Positions 55,010 through 63,160 of a stretch of 64,000 bases of DNA are shown here, piece after piece; within the stretch, counting starts at the first letter, position 1, and every line of letters starts with the position of its first letter. This DNA comes from Nesterenkonia lacusekhoensis (lineage in GTDB: Bacteria; Actinomycetota; Actinomycetes; Actinomycetales; Micrococcaceae), in NCBI RefSeq assembly GCF_017876395.1, contig NZ_JAGINX010000001.1:1736001-1800000 (forward strand). Reading direction: 5' to 3'. Both the position numbers and the translations under genes were made by a program. A model generated the notes under the pieces. It saw only the letters and a program-made list of their open reading frames with translations, was not told the DNA's origin and made no database searches.

Positions 55010-55588
55010 TCAGCCGCTGACCTCCAGTCCGAGGTGCTCCGCGAGCGCCGGGGCGAGTTCGAGCAGCTGCTGGGAGGTCACCACCGCACCGCGCAGACCC
55101 TCCAGGCCGACGATCCGGCCGATCTCAGCCCCGGTCAGATCCAGATGCTGGGCGCGCAGCCCGGTCAGCACCAGAGTCTCGGCCCGGGTTCCGCGCAGTG
55201 CCACGCGGTGAGCACTCGCTTGGGTCAGGTCGACCTCCCCAAGGGCGCAGCCTTCGATGAGGAGATCTCGCAGCTCGGCACCACGCAGGTTGATCAGGTC
55301 GAGCTTGGCAGACGCCAGCTTCACTCCCGAGAGCACGGCGTCATAGAGCTCCACGACGCCGATGCGACTGTCCTCGAGCAGCACATCCCGCCAGCCGGAG
55401 CGGGGCGCCTGCAGATGTGGGATGTTCAGCCTGCTCAGCCGCGACTCGGCCACGGTGAGCCCGGAGAGGTCGCCCTCGGTCAGCGAGGCCTCCTCCCAGA
55501 CGCTCTCGATCAGCGAGGCCCCGCGGAGATCGCTGCCGGACTCTCCTGCGGGAGGCAGGTCCTCGCTCAGGCGGCGCCGCTCGGCCAC
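55010..55588 (-). CDS. Pentapeptide-repeat protein, 5'-truncated
   Basis: About 190 residues from a possible GTG at 55588. A-D/N-L-x-x pentapeptide repeats run from SDLRGASLIE through GVVELYDAVLSGVKLAS and LINLRGAELRDLLIEG to LTGAEIGRIVGLEGLRGAVV, ending LAPALAEHLGLEVSG, a C-terminus seen in actinobacterial homologues. These fold as right-handed beta-helices. Homologues start about 20 residues earlier; here no start with a ribosome binding site exists, and the sequence upstream is the coding strand of a divergent gene. Probably a broken gene (see the finding at 55560). Confidence 0.65.
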   Translation of the reverse strand: MAERRRLSEDLPPAGESGSDLRGASLIESVWEEASLTEGDLSGLTVAESRLSRLNIPHLQAPRSGWRDVLLEDSRIGVVELYDAVLSGVKLASAKLDLINLRGAELRDLLIEGCALGEVDLTQASAHRVALRGTRAETLVLTGLRAQHLDLTGAEIGRIVGLEGLRGAVVTSQQLLELAPALAEHLGLEVSG

Positions 55589-56098
55589 TCCTACGCCATG
55601 ACCGGCCCCACCGAGGGCGAGATGACGATGGCCCTGCACGGCGTCGAGGTGGGCGAAGGGGGCATGCTGATCACTGTCACCTTCACCCCGGAGTATGAGC
55701 AGGACGGCGAGCCCGCCCACTTCGTCGAGGATATGCACAACCCGAACAACGCAAACATCATGAGCTACCTGCTCCCGGTGGTCAGCGACAGAGAGAATCT
55801 CAAGGCGTACTACGTGCCGGTGGAGATCCCGGAACGCTCCGGAGGCGGGTGGGTCACACGGTCGGACAACGCGTGGGCCAGCGACGTCGACGTCCACGTC
55901 CACTCCGGCGACACACTGACCATGTGGGCCTATGTCCCCACCCCGGAAGATGACATCGACACTGTGGATGTCTCTGTGGTGCCGGGCGCCCCGGAGTTCC
56001 GCGATGTCGAGATCGAGTGGGGCGACCACTCCCCTGCTGATCACAGCGGCTCCGGCGACGAGGATGAGGACGAGGCTGCCGAGGACGACGATGAGTGA
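55575..56098 (+). pseudogene. Gene encoding an acidic secreted protein, missing its signal peptide
   Basis: An open frame starts before ATG 55598 and reads through PLGHSYAMTGPTEGEMTMAL into a beta-rich, acidic protein with LITVTFTPEYEQDGEP and DTLTMWAYVPTPEDDIDTVD, ending in an acidic DEDEDEAAEDDDE tail. The likely homology begins before the ATG, and no signal or lipobox is present although the OmpA-like partner downstream has one. The stop (TGA at 56096-56098) overlaps the next gene by 8 bases. Probably a secreted partner of the OmpA-like protein whose 5' end was lost. Confidence 0.55.
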
Positions 56099-56690
56099 GC
56101 GTCACGCCCGCCGTACCGCCCGCCCGCTGGCAGCCCTGATCCTCACCGGAGGCCTGCTGCTGAGCACCACGGTCCCGGCCGCAGCCGATGAGGAGGAGTT
56201 CCCCGGGGGCCCGCCCGAAAGGCCCGAAGGGCAGCCTTCCACCGAGGAGTTCATCTACGCGCCGGACGCCGAGGACTTCACCCAGCGCTATGACGCCACC
56301 GACTTCATCGACGAGCTCGGCGGAGACTCCGAGGAAGACGACGTGATCGTCCTGGAGACCGACATCCTCTTCTCCGCCATGGAGTGGGAGATCCCGTCCG
56401 GAGCCGGCAGCACGATCGCAGGACTCATGGACGATGTCCCCGAGGGTGCCACCGTCCAGGTCCACGGCCACACCGATTCCAACCCGGTGCCCGAGGAGTA
56501 CGACTTCGACAATCAGGTGCTCTCCGAGAACCGAGCAGAGGCCGTGGCCGAGGTCCTCGAACAGGAGCGCAGCGACCTCACGCTGGAGGTCGAGGGATTC
56601 GGCGACAGCGAACCCGCTGTGACCGAGGATCCGGAAGACCCCAGCACCTACGCCGCCAACCGACGCGTGGAGATCCGCTACGGCGACTGA
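56091..56690 (+). CDS. Secreted OmpA-like domain protein
   Basis: A 199-residue protein from ATG 56091. The signal peptide RPLAALILTGGLLLSTTVPA ends near residue 33. After an acidic linker comes an OmpA C-terminal domain with GATVQVHGHTDSNPVPEEYD and LSENRAEAVAEVLEQE, and the family end YAANRRVEIRYGD. Such domains bind peptidoglycan without covalent linkage. It overlaps the preceding acidic protein's gene, so the two were probably co-translated. Confidence 0.85.
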   Translation: MSERHARRTARPLAALILTGGLLLSTTVPAAADEEEFPGGPPERPEGQPSTEEFIYAPDAEDFTQRYDATDFIDELGGDSEEDDVIVLETDILFSAMEWEIPSGAGSTIAGLMDDVPEGATVQVHGHTDSNPVPEEYDFDNQVLSENRAEAVAEVLEQERSDLTLEVEGFGDSEPAVTEDPEDPSTYAANRRVEIRYGD

Positions 56691-56729
56691 GCGTGCTCGG
56701 TCGCGGCCCGGGGCGCTGGGCCATTGGAC

Positions 56730-57950
56730 CTAGCGCCGGGAGTTGCGGCCGGCGTCGCGAGCCTGGGCGATGATCCCCGGCAGCGCACCGGCCAGCTTCT
56801 CCACGTCCTCCTCCGTGGTGGTGTGGCCCAGGGAGAAGCGCTGAGCCCCGCGGGCCTCCTCCTCTGTGAGCCCCATGGCCAGCAGCACATGAGAGGCCCG
56901 CGGAACCCCGGCGGTGCAGGCGGAGCCGGTGGCGGTGTCGAAGCCGGCCATATCCAGCATGAACAGCAGGGAGTCGCCTTCGGCCCCGTCCACCGTGATG
57001 TGCAGATTGTTCGGCAGCCGCTTGGCCGGGCTGATCCTCGGATCCGGCCCACGCAGAGTCGCCCCCTCGACGCCGTCCACGACCTCCACCAGGCGGTTCC
57101 GCAGCTCGGCGAGGCGTGCAGACTCGGCCTCGGTGCCGCTGACCGTCTCCTCGGCCACTGCGGCGAAGGCGCAGATGCCCGCGGCATCCAACGTCCCGGA
57201 ACGGATGTCGCGCTCCTGCCCTCCGCCGTGCTGCACCGGGGTCAGGGCCACATCCCGGCGGACCAGCAGAGCGCCGATCCCCACCGGAGCACCGATCTTG
57301 TGGCCGGTGATCGCCATCGTGGAGGCGCCCGAGGCGGAGAAGCTGACCGGGCCGCCGTCGCCGGCGACAGAGCCGAAGGCCTGGACCGCATCGGTGTGGA
57401 ACGGGACGCCGTGCTCGCGGCAGAGCTGGGCCATCTCCGCCACCGGCTGCACCGCGCCGGTCTCGTTGTTGGCCCACATGGCGGTGACCAGAGCGATGCT
57501 CTCCGGCTCCTCCGAGAGCAGGCGCCGAAGCTGTTCGGCGAAGCTGCTCAGCTCGACCACACCCTCGGCGTCCACGGGGATCATCACCAGCTCCGCGCCC
57601 TCCTTGGCCTCCAGCCATTCGGCGGTGTCCAGCACGGCGTGATGTTCGATGCCCGGCAGCAGGATGCGCCGGCGTCGGGAGTCTCCGTCCTGACCGGAAC
57701 GCCGCTGCCACCACAGCCCCTTGATCGCCAGGTTGTCCGCCTCGGTGCCGCCGGAGGTGAAGATGACCTCCGAAGGGTGGGCGCCCGCGGCCTCGGCCAG
57801 CTGGGCACGGGCAGAGTCCACGGCGAGCCGAGCCCGTCGGCCTGAACCGTGCAGCGAGGAGGGATTGCTCAGCTGCGGCATCTGCTCGGTGAGCACGCGC
57901 AGAGCGGTCGGCTTCACCGGAGTGGTCGCGGCGTGATCGAAGTATGTCAT
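56730..57950 (-). CDS. Cysteine desulfurase (NifS/IscS type)
   Basis: About 406 residues from ATG 57950 (MTYFDHAATTPVKPTALRVL). A PLP enzyme that removes sulfur from Cys for tRNA thiolation or Fe-S assembly. The PLP Lys is in STMAITGHKIGAPVG near residue 217, and the catalytic Cys lies in TGSACTAGVPRASH near 345. The upstream frame to 58163 is rejected because it overlaps the divergent dnaJ-type gene. It lies in the mnmA neighbourhood, which supports a role as its sulfur donor. Confidence 0.93.
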   Translation of the reverse strand: MTYFDHAATTPVKPTALRVLTEQMPQLSNPSSLHGSGRRARLAVDSARAQLAEAAGAHPSEVIFTSGGTEADNLAIKGLWWQRRSGQDGDSRRRRILLPGIEHHAVLDTAEWLEAKEGAELVMIPVDAEGVVELSSFAEQLRRLLSEEPESIALVTAMWANNETGAVQPVAEMAQLCREHGVPFHTDAVQAFGSVAGDGGPVSFSASGASTMAITGHKIGAPVGIGALLVRRDVALTPVQHGGGQERDIRSGTLDAAGICAFAAVAEETVSGTEAESARLAELRNRLVEVVDGVEGATLRGPDPRISPAKRLPNNLHITVDGAEGDSLLFMLDMAGFDTATGSACTAGVPRASHVLLAMGLTEEEARGAQRFSLGHTTTEEDVEKLAGALPGIIAQARDAGRNSRR

Positions 57951-58013
57951 CGTGACCCCGATTTTACTCACCACCGGCACCCCCGGGACGGCTGAGCGGT
58001 ATCGTACTCTTCG

Positions 58014-59066
58014 ATGACCAACCCGACCGGCAGCTCCTCCCCGGACTTCTACAGCGTGCTGGGCGTAGACCCCGACGCCGACCAGAAGACGATCCGCGCC
58101 GCCTACCGACGCCGGATGCGCCAGACCCATCCTGATCAGGGCGGTTCGGCCGAAGAGTTCCATCGGGTCCAGCAGGCCTGGGAGGCCCTCGGTTCAGAGG
58201 AGTCACGCTCGGCCTACGATCGGGCACGCGGCGGGGTCGATCCCGCAGGCCCGACTGCCGAAGAGGACTTCGGCCTCAACGGCGGAACCTACGCCAGAGG
58301 CCGCACCTGGACCGCCTCCACCTCAGGGACGGCCCACTCCCCCGGTGGGCGCCGAGGCGGCCCGCCCAAGCCCTCCGGGGCAGCGCTGAGGCCGCCGGTC
58401 TATGAACCTGATCTCTCCACTCCTGAGCCCCTGTCCCTGCCGCTGACCAGCCAGCGGGTCCACGGGCAGTTCGCCTCACGGGGACTCTTCGGCGGCGGAA
58501 AGACGCAGCGCCGGCATCGCCGCAGCGTCGAGCTGCTGACCAAGCACGTGCTGGAGGAGCTGCCGGCGGCCCGACTGTTCAACGACGTGCACCTGGAGCC
58601 CGCCGCGGCCGACCGGAAGGGCCGGCGTCGGGCGCCCCGCGGCTCAGAGCGGGCCGAGCATGTGCTGGTCTGCGGCGATGCGCTGGTCGTGCTCGGAGTC
58701 CACGAGGTCGCCGCCTCAGCGGCCTCCTGGGACGGACGCACGCTGCGTGCCGGCGGACGGGCGATGGCTCTGCCGAACCTCGCCGCCCAGGCGCGCCGGC
58801 TCCGGGAGACGCTGACCCAGCGGCTGGCCGCAGAGTACGGACGCGAACCGGTGCTGACCATCAGCCACCAGATGATGCTGCTCTCCACCGACGGCAGCCT
58901 GCTCAGCCCTGTGGTGGAGCCAGCTGCGGGATCCGCGCCGCTGGCCGCGGGCCGCGCGGTGCGCCGCGTGCTGGCCGAGCTGGCCGTCTCCGAGCGGGCC
59001 AATGTGGTGGACCGCCGCCTGCTCGCCGCCCTGCGCGACCAGCTGGCCACCCCCGACGTCGTCTGA
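58014..59066 (+). CDS. J-domain protein with a conserved C-terminal domain
   Basis: A 350-residue protein. The N-terminal J domain (DFYSVLGVDPDADQKTIRAA, then the HPD motif in MRQTHPDQGG) would stimulate a DnaK-type chaperone. A 100-residue linker is followed by a C-terminal domain from about residue 155 (TQRRHRRSVELLTKHVLEEL, then HVLVCGDALVVLGVHEVAAS), resembling the nuclease-related fold but without catalytic residues I can confirm. It lacks the zinc-finger of DnaJ, so is a DnaJ-like adaptor. It is divergent from the cysteine desulfurase gene and followed by trmL. Confidence 0.8.
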   Translation: MTNPTGSSSPDFYSVLGVDPDADQKTIRAAYRRRMRQTHPDQGGSAEEFHRVQQAWEALGSEESRSAYDRARGGVDPAGPTAEEDFGLNGGTYARGRTWTASTSGTAHSPGGRRGGPPKPSGAALRPPVYEPDLSTPEPLSLPLTSQRVHGQFASRGLFGGGKTQRRHRRSVELLTKHVLEELPAARLFNDVHLEPAAADRKGRRRAPRGSERAEHVLVCGDALVVLGVHEVAASAASWDGRTLRAGGRAMALPNLAAQARRLRETLTQRLAAEYGREPVLTISHQMMLLSTDGSLLSPVVEPAAGSAPLAAGRAVRRVLAELAVSERANVVDRRLLAALRDQLATPDVV

Positions 59067-59144
59067 CGCGCGTACTGCGCGCCCGCGGGTCTCTGCCGCG
59101 GCGCGCTCGGCATGCCAGACTGACCACCCTCTACACTGTTCTGC

Positions 59145-59663
59145 GTGTCTGCAGACGAACCCTCCCCCGCACCCCTGCGCGTACTCGTCGACCAGCCGGA
59201 GATCCCCGGCAACACCGGCAACCTGATCCGCCTGGCCGCGGTGACCGGCGTCGAACTCCACCTGGCTGAGCCGCTGGGCTTCGACTTCGCCGATGCCAAG
59301 CTGCGCCGCGCCGGACTGGACTATCACGACCTGGCCGTCCTGACCGTCCACCCCAGCCTGGAGGCCGCCTACCAGGCGCTCGGGCTCGAGACCGAGATTC
59401 CCGCCGAGCAGCATCCGCGGGTCTTCGCCTTCACCGGGGAGGGAACCATCGGCCACACTCAGATCACTTATCGTCCCGGTGATGTGATGCTCTTCGGCCG
59501 GGAGTCTGTGGGTCTGGACGAGTCCGTGAAGGCGGGCCCGCGCATCACACAGAAGGTGCGGATCCCCATGCTGCCCTCCAGGCGCTCGCTGAACCTGGCC
59601 AACTCCGTGTCCATCGCGGTCTACGAGGCCTGGCGGCAGAACGACTTCGCCGGGGCCGTCTGA
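59145..59663 (+). CDS. trmL: tRNA (cytidine/uridine-34 2'-O-) methyltransferase
   Basis: A 172-residue minimal SPOUT methyltransferase that modifies the wobble base of tRNA-Leu. It has QPEIPGNTGNLIRLAAVTGV, the SAM-binding loop PGDVMLFGRESVGL and the knot SRRSLNLANSVSIAVYEAWR, all diagnostic for TrmL. The start is GTG at 59145 (VSADEPSPAP), giving the usual length. Confidence 0.93.
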   Translation: MSADEPSPAPLRVLVDQPEIPGNTGNLIRLAAVTGVELHLAEPLGFDFADAKLRRAGLDYHDLAVLTVHPSLEAAYQALGLETEIPAEQHPRVFAFTGEGTIGHTQITYRPGDVMLFGRESVGLDESVKAGPRITQKVRIPMLPSRRSLNLANSVSIAVYEAWRQNDFAGAV

Positions 59664-59730
59664 GCTTCCTCCTCGCCATAAGGGTGTTGATCAAGAGGGT
59701 GTCCAGCTCAGATCGCTAGACTCGCACAGC

Positions 59731-61506
59731 ATGGAGACCCCTTCCCCGAGCCGCCGCGATGACCAGCCGGACGAGTTCCCGGAGACCGATTCCGAGGAGC
59801 TGCAGGACCGGGTCGGCCACGACGAGCAGGCCCAGCCTCAGGAGAGCGCCGATGCCGACGACGCTGTGGCCGGAGACTACGGTGAGGAAGACTCCGACGA
59901 GGCAGAGACTGCCGACGAGCCTGAGACCGCCGACGAGCCGACCGAGCCGCTGACGCTGAGCGAGCTGCTCACCGGCACCGCTCACGGCGATGAATCCTCG
60001 TTCGCCGCGTTCTACGAGGCCACCTCCGATGTGGTCTACGGACTGGCCCTGCTGATGCACGAGCATCCCGACGGCGCCTACTACTCCACAGTGGCCGTCT
60101 ACCAGCACCTGTGGGAGCAGGCCGACGAGCGCGCCCGGGACCTGCGCCTGCAGACTGCCGCCTCCCAGTCACTGACTGAGGAGCACCTGAACTCCCCGGA
60201 GGACGAGCAGGATGCCTACCGCCCGAGTGAGTACGAGCTGGTCCTGGAATGGCTGGTTCCACTGGCCCACCGCATCATGGTCGAGCGCTTCCGTGAGGGC
60301 CTGGCCGAACCCATCAGCCTCTCGGCAGTGCCTGAGTCGCAGGGCGGAGGCGTGGCCGGCCTGCCGGAGGAGATCCTCGACGACCTGACCACCCTCTCCG
60401 ACGCCCAGACCCAGGCGGTGGCGCTGAGCTACCTGGCCGGCGGAACCCACCAGCAGATCGCCGACGCCGTGGACTCGGCGCTGCCTACGGTGAAGTCACG
60501 GCTGCGCGACAGCATGACCCGCCTGCACGCGCAGCGCGACTCCCGAGAGACCGACGCCGACCCCATCCTGCGGGCCGCTGTCACCAGGAAGGACGTGGAG
60601 CGCGGAGGCGCGGTCAACCGCAACTTCACCAACCACGTCTCGGCGGATCTGGAGAAGGGCCTGCTGGTCGAACTCGCCGAGCTCTACGCACTCGATGCCA
60701 TCGATGACCGCGAACGCGCCCTGCTGGACGAGACGGCGCTGAACGCCGACGAAGAGACCTCCCAGCAGTGGGATACGCGAGTGCTGGCGGCACGGCGCAC
60801 CCTGGCCGAGATCTTCTCCGCTCACCCGGTGGTCCCTCCCGGACAGCTGCTGGACGAGATCCTCTACGACCTGCGCGACCGTGAAGTCGGCATGAGCATG
60901 GTCGAAGAGTTCTCCGCCCACACGGAGGAGACCACCAAGCGCGACCCCATCATGAAGCGGTGGATGATCGTCACCGGCCTGGTGGTCGTCATCCTCCTGG
61001 CCGTCCTGCTGATCTGGCGCTTCACCGCCGGCCAGGACGTCCAAACCATCGCCGACGGGGCCGACGATGCCCGCACGGTGGAAGACATCGAGCTCGCCGG
61101 CGGGGGCACCGGCCACGCCGTGATCTCCGAAGAGGAGGACGTCGCCTACCTGGACTTCGAGGACGTCGCCACCCTGGACGGTCACACCTACCAGGTCTGG
61201 CTGCTCTCGGCCGACCAACGGGCCCCGAGCTCGCTGGGCAACTTCACCTCCTCCGAACTCGAGGAGGAGATCATCTCCCTGCGGAACATCTCCAGCTATT
61301 CCCATGTGCAGATCACTGCGGAGGAGATCCGCGGCGAGGAGCGCCCTTTGGGCGAGGTCATGGCGGAGCTGCCGCTGCATGAAGACGCGCCGGAGGAGTC
61401 GGAGGACGCTGCGGGCGACGACGCCGAAGGTGATACCGATGGTGCGGAGGATTCCGACGGTGCGGAGGATTCCGATGGTCCGGAGACCACAGAGGACGGC
61501 GCCTGA
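59731..61506 (+). CDS. Sigma/anti-sigma fusion: ECF-like sigma domains joined to an RskA-type anti-sigma
   Basis: A 591-residue single chain. After an acidic N-terminus (1-70), residues about 75-130 look like a weak sigma region 2. A sigma region 4 follows near 210-270 (DDLTTLSDAQTQAVALSYLA, then QQIADAVDSALPTVKSRLRD). Next come an anti-sigma-like segment about 300-385 (LLVELAELYALDAIDDRERA), one membrane helix at 409-431 (WMIVTGLVVVILLAVLLIW) and an RskA-type outer domain (GHTYQVWLLSADQRAPSSLG, 483-505). The last 50 residues are acidic, with DGAEDSDG repeats. Normally sigma factor and anti-sigma are separate genes; here no second start or stop occurs. A membrane-tethered regulator released by proteolysis is an inference. 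Confidence 0.78.
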   Translation: METPSPSRRDDQPDEFPETDSEELQDRVGHDEQAQPQESADADDAVAGDYGEEDSDEAETADEPETADEPTEPLTLSELLTGTAHGDESSFAAFYEATSDVVYGLALLMHEHPDGAYYSTVAVYQHLWEQADERARDLRLQTAASQSLTEEHLNSPEDEQDAYRPSEYELVLEWLVPLAHRIMVERFREGLAEPISLSAVPESQGGGVAGLPEEILDDLTTLSDAQTQAVALSYLAGGTHQQIADAVDSALPTVKSRLRDSMTRLHAQRDSRETDADPILRAAVTRKDVERGGAVNRNFTNHVSADLEKGLLVELAELYALDAIDDRERALLDETALNADEETSQQWDTRVLAARRTLAEIFSAHPVVPPGQLLDEILYDLRDREVGMSMVEEFSAHTEETTKRDPIMKRWMIVTGLVVVILLAVLLIWRFTAGQDVQTIADGADDARTVEDIELAGGGTGHAVISEEEDVAYLDFEDVATLDGHTYQVWLLSADQRAPSSLGNFTSSELEEEIISLRNISSYSHVQITAEEIRGEERPLGEVMAELPLHEDAPEESEDAAGDDAEGDTDGAEDSDGAEDSDGPETTEDGA

Positions 61507-61528
61507 GGGCCGACCGGCTGAGGCACGG

Positions 61529-61595
61529 TGTGTGGGCACTTTCGTATGGAATGCGCCCTGTCCGCACGCTCAGAGCACCTGGAAGTGCCCACACA
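61529..61595. repeat. 67-bp intergenic repeat, copy B
   Basis: Second copy of the repeat at 18739-18805, 22 bases after the stop of the sigma/anti-sigma gene. Its ends are a near-perfect inverted repeat (TGTGTGGGCACTT and AAGTGCCCACACA). The middle 28 bases differ from copy A. No gene lies in it. Confidence 0.65.
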
Positions 61596-61632
61596 ACGCA
61601 GGTGGGCAGCGCTGGCGGACAATGCTGGCGGC

Positions 61633-61916
61633 TCAGCCGGTCCAGTTGCCGCTCTCGTCGTACTGATCCTCAAAGATGGCGGGAGGCTCGTCGCCGGGCT
61701 CGAGTTCGACGGGACCGTTGCAGCCCCAGGCGTCCTGGGATTCACATTCGCCGCCGACGCTTCGGGACGACATCCTCCAGATGTCGGCGTTGCCTGGGCT
61801 GGATGCGATGGTCGCCTGGCCCGGGATGGCGATCCACTCGCCTCCGTCCACGCGGTATTCACCGATGTAGTCGGTGGCGATGGTGACTCCGTAGGTGCCC
61901 GTGGCGGTGTAGACGT
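61633..61916 (-). pseudogene. 3' end of the PKD-like gene split by the IS
   Basis: The continuation of the gene at 63161-64000 after the insertion. Read on the minus strand from the ACGT duplication it gives YTATGTYGVTIATDYIGEYR, then VDGGEWIAIPGQATIASSPG, ending at the TGA at 61633-61635. Removing the IS and one ACGT joins SHV to YTATGTYG in frame, completing a PKD-type strand (HxY...GTYxVT). It has no start of its own and should not be translated in frame. Confidence 0.85.
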
Positions 61917-61965
61917 TGGGTTGCCCCCGGAAGTAGGTCCACGCGTTATGCGGGCCGCGGTTTCT

Positions 61966-62805
61966 TCAATGGGTACAGATTTCAGCATACTCAGCCGGGC
62001 TGCGGTACCCGAGCGCTGAGTGGCGCCGGATGGTGTTGTATTCCTTCTTCCAATCCGTGATGATCACCCGAGCATGGGTCAAAGACCAGAAGCTGGTGAT
62101 GTTCAGGCACTCATCCCGGATCCTGCTGTTGAAGGACTCCACGTACCCATTGCGCCACGGCGCACCCGGCGGGATGTAGTGGATCCCCGTGACCTCCCCG
62201 GCCCAGTCGGCCATCGCGTGGCAGATCAGCTCCGGGCCGTTGTCACACCGTAGGACCTCTGGAAGCCCCCGGTCAGCGGCGATAGCGTCGAGGTGGGCGG
62301 TGAGGTCATCACCGGTGATGCTGCGGGCCACGATCCCGCCCAGGCATTCGCGAGTGTGCTCATCGACGATCGAGGCGATCTTGATCGCCCGGCCCGTCTC
62401 ATCGGCGTCGAATTGGAAGTCCACCGCCCACACCACATTCGGCGCGTCCGCCTGCGGGGCTTCCGCGGTGGAGGACCCCACGCGTTTGCGTCGACGTCTC
62501 ACCGGAACCCGCAGGCCCTCTTCACGCCAGAGCCGCTGGACCTTCTTATGGTTGACCGCCCAGCCCTCGGCTCGGGCATCATGATAGGCCCGCCGGTAGC
62601 CCCAGCGCGGGTGGTCCTTTGCATAAGCCCGTAGCCAGGCCCGCAGCCCAGCATCAGGATCACCAGCGTTCTCAGACTTCAGTGCCCGGCGGAAGGCGGA
62701 TCGGGCAAGCCCGGCCAGCGCGGTGGCTCTGCGTTCACTGATGCCCATGGTGGCCATCAGGTGTCGCGCAGCTGCTCGGCGCCGGTCCGGGCTTAGAAGT
62801 TTCCC
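61966..62805 (-). CDS. IS3-family transposase catalytic part (orfB)
   Basis: About 279 residues in the -1 frame relative to orfA, entered by frameshift at 62799-62805. An N-terminal helical region ([20 protein letters not shown]) with HTH_21 ([20 protein letters not shown]) precedes the rve integrase core with the DDE triad: first Asp in [14 protein letters not shown], second in [11 protein letters not shown], Glu in [13 protein letters not shown]. It ends [17 protein letters not shown] close to the left terminus. No frameshift or stop damages it. Confidence 0.92.
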   Translation of the reverse strand, partial: GKLLSPDRRRAAARHLMATMGISERRATALAGLARSAFRRALKSENAGDPDAGLRAWLRAYAKDHPRWGYRRAYHDARAEGWAVNHKKVQRLWREEGLRVPVRRRRKRVGSSTAEAPQADAPNVVWAVDFQFDADETGRAIKIASIVDEHTRECLGGIVARSITGDDLTAHLDAIAADRGLPEVLRCDNGPELICHAMADWAGEVTGIHYIPPGAPWRNGYVESFNSRIRDECLNITSFWSLTHARVIITDWKKEYNTIRRHSALGYRSPAEYAEICTH

Positions 62806-63077
62806 TCCGCCAGCTCCTTCAGCGCGGCCTTCTCCAGCTCCGCCTCGGCCAGGAGCTTCTTGAGCCGGTCGTTTTGCTTCTGAAGTTCCTTCAGCCGTTT
62901 GGCGTCTTCGGCTTTGAGCCCGCCGTATTGGTTCTTCCACCGGTAGTAGGTGGCCTCGGTGACTCCCAGTTCGCGGGCGGTGGCGGCGACGTCGTGGCCT
63001 TCTGCCTGGAGCTTCTCAGCGTCTTGGAGCTTCCGGATGATCTGTTCCGGGGTATGGCGTCTTCTCTTGCTTGTCAT
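62793..63077 (-). CDS. IS3-family transposase DNA-binding part (orfA)
   Basis: 94 residues from ATG 63077 ([20 protein letters not shown]). The HTH has [20 protein letters not shown], and a leucine-zipper-like coil follows ([20 protein letters not shown]), typical of OrfA dimerisation. It ends [10 protein letters not shown]. The start at 63128 would extend into the inverted repeat and is rejected. OrfA alone regulates transposition; fused OrfAB is the transposase. Confidence 0.92.
   Translation of the reverse strand: MTSKRRRHTPEQIIRKLQDAEKLQAEGHDVAATARELGVTEATYYRWKNQYGGLKAEDAKRLKELQKQNDRLKKLLAEAELEKAALKELAEGNF
62799..62805 (-). other. Programmed -1 frameshift site
   Basis: On the minus strand GGGAAAC is read in the orfA frame as G-GGA-AAC, a canonical X-XXY-YYZ slippery heptamer. 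It sits four codons before the orfA stop (counting the stop), exactly where orfA and orfB frames overlap; shifting by -1 continues into GGG-AAA-CTT of orfB. Confidence 0.8.
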
Positions 63078-63160
63078 GGTCACACCAGTTTTCCTGCCCG
63101 GAGCGTCGGGCGCTAGTGCGACTCTCATAACTCGTGGACCGAAATTAGGGGGTCATGCCA

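Larger units (their letters stand above)
61917..63160 (-). mobile_element. IS3-family insertion sequence, 1244 bp, intact
   Basis: Both ends start TGG and carry imperfect terminal repeats in which CCCCC, GGTCCACG and GTTATG are aligned (left 61917-61950, right 63160-63125 read inward). A 4-bp ACGT duplication flanks it (61913-61916 and 63161-63164). Inside are orfA and orfB in the IS3 arrangement with a -1 frameshift site. The transposase catalytic residues are all present, so the copy may still be active. Confidence 0.92.

Noticed and set aside
54983..55574. Extension of the secreted-protein frame to an ATG at 54983.
   Set aside because: This part is antisense to the pentapeptide-repeat gene and has no signal peptide; the composition changes sharply near 55575.
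55589..56044. N-terminal half of the pentapeptide-repeat frame on the minus strand, starting at 56044.
   Set aside because: It is antisense to the acidic secreted-protein gene and does not resemble pentapeptide repeats; codon bias supports the plus strand.
61633..61851. A separate small gene of 72 codons after the sigma/anti-sigma gene.
   Set aside because: It is the C-terminal end of the gene split by the IS, and its apparent start is an internal GTG.
63128..63144. Possible orfA start at 63128 in the IS.
   Set aside because: Lies within the right terminal repeat; the ATG at 63077 matches normal OrfA N-termini.
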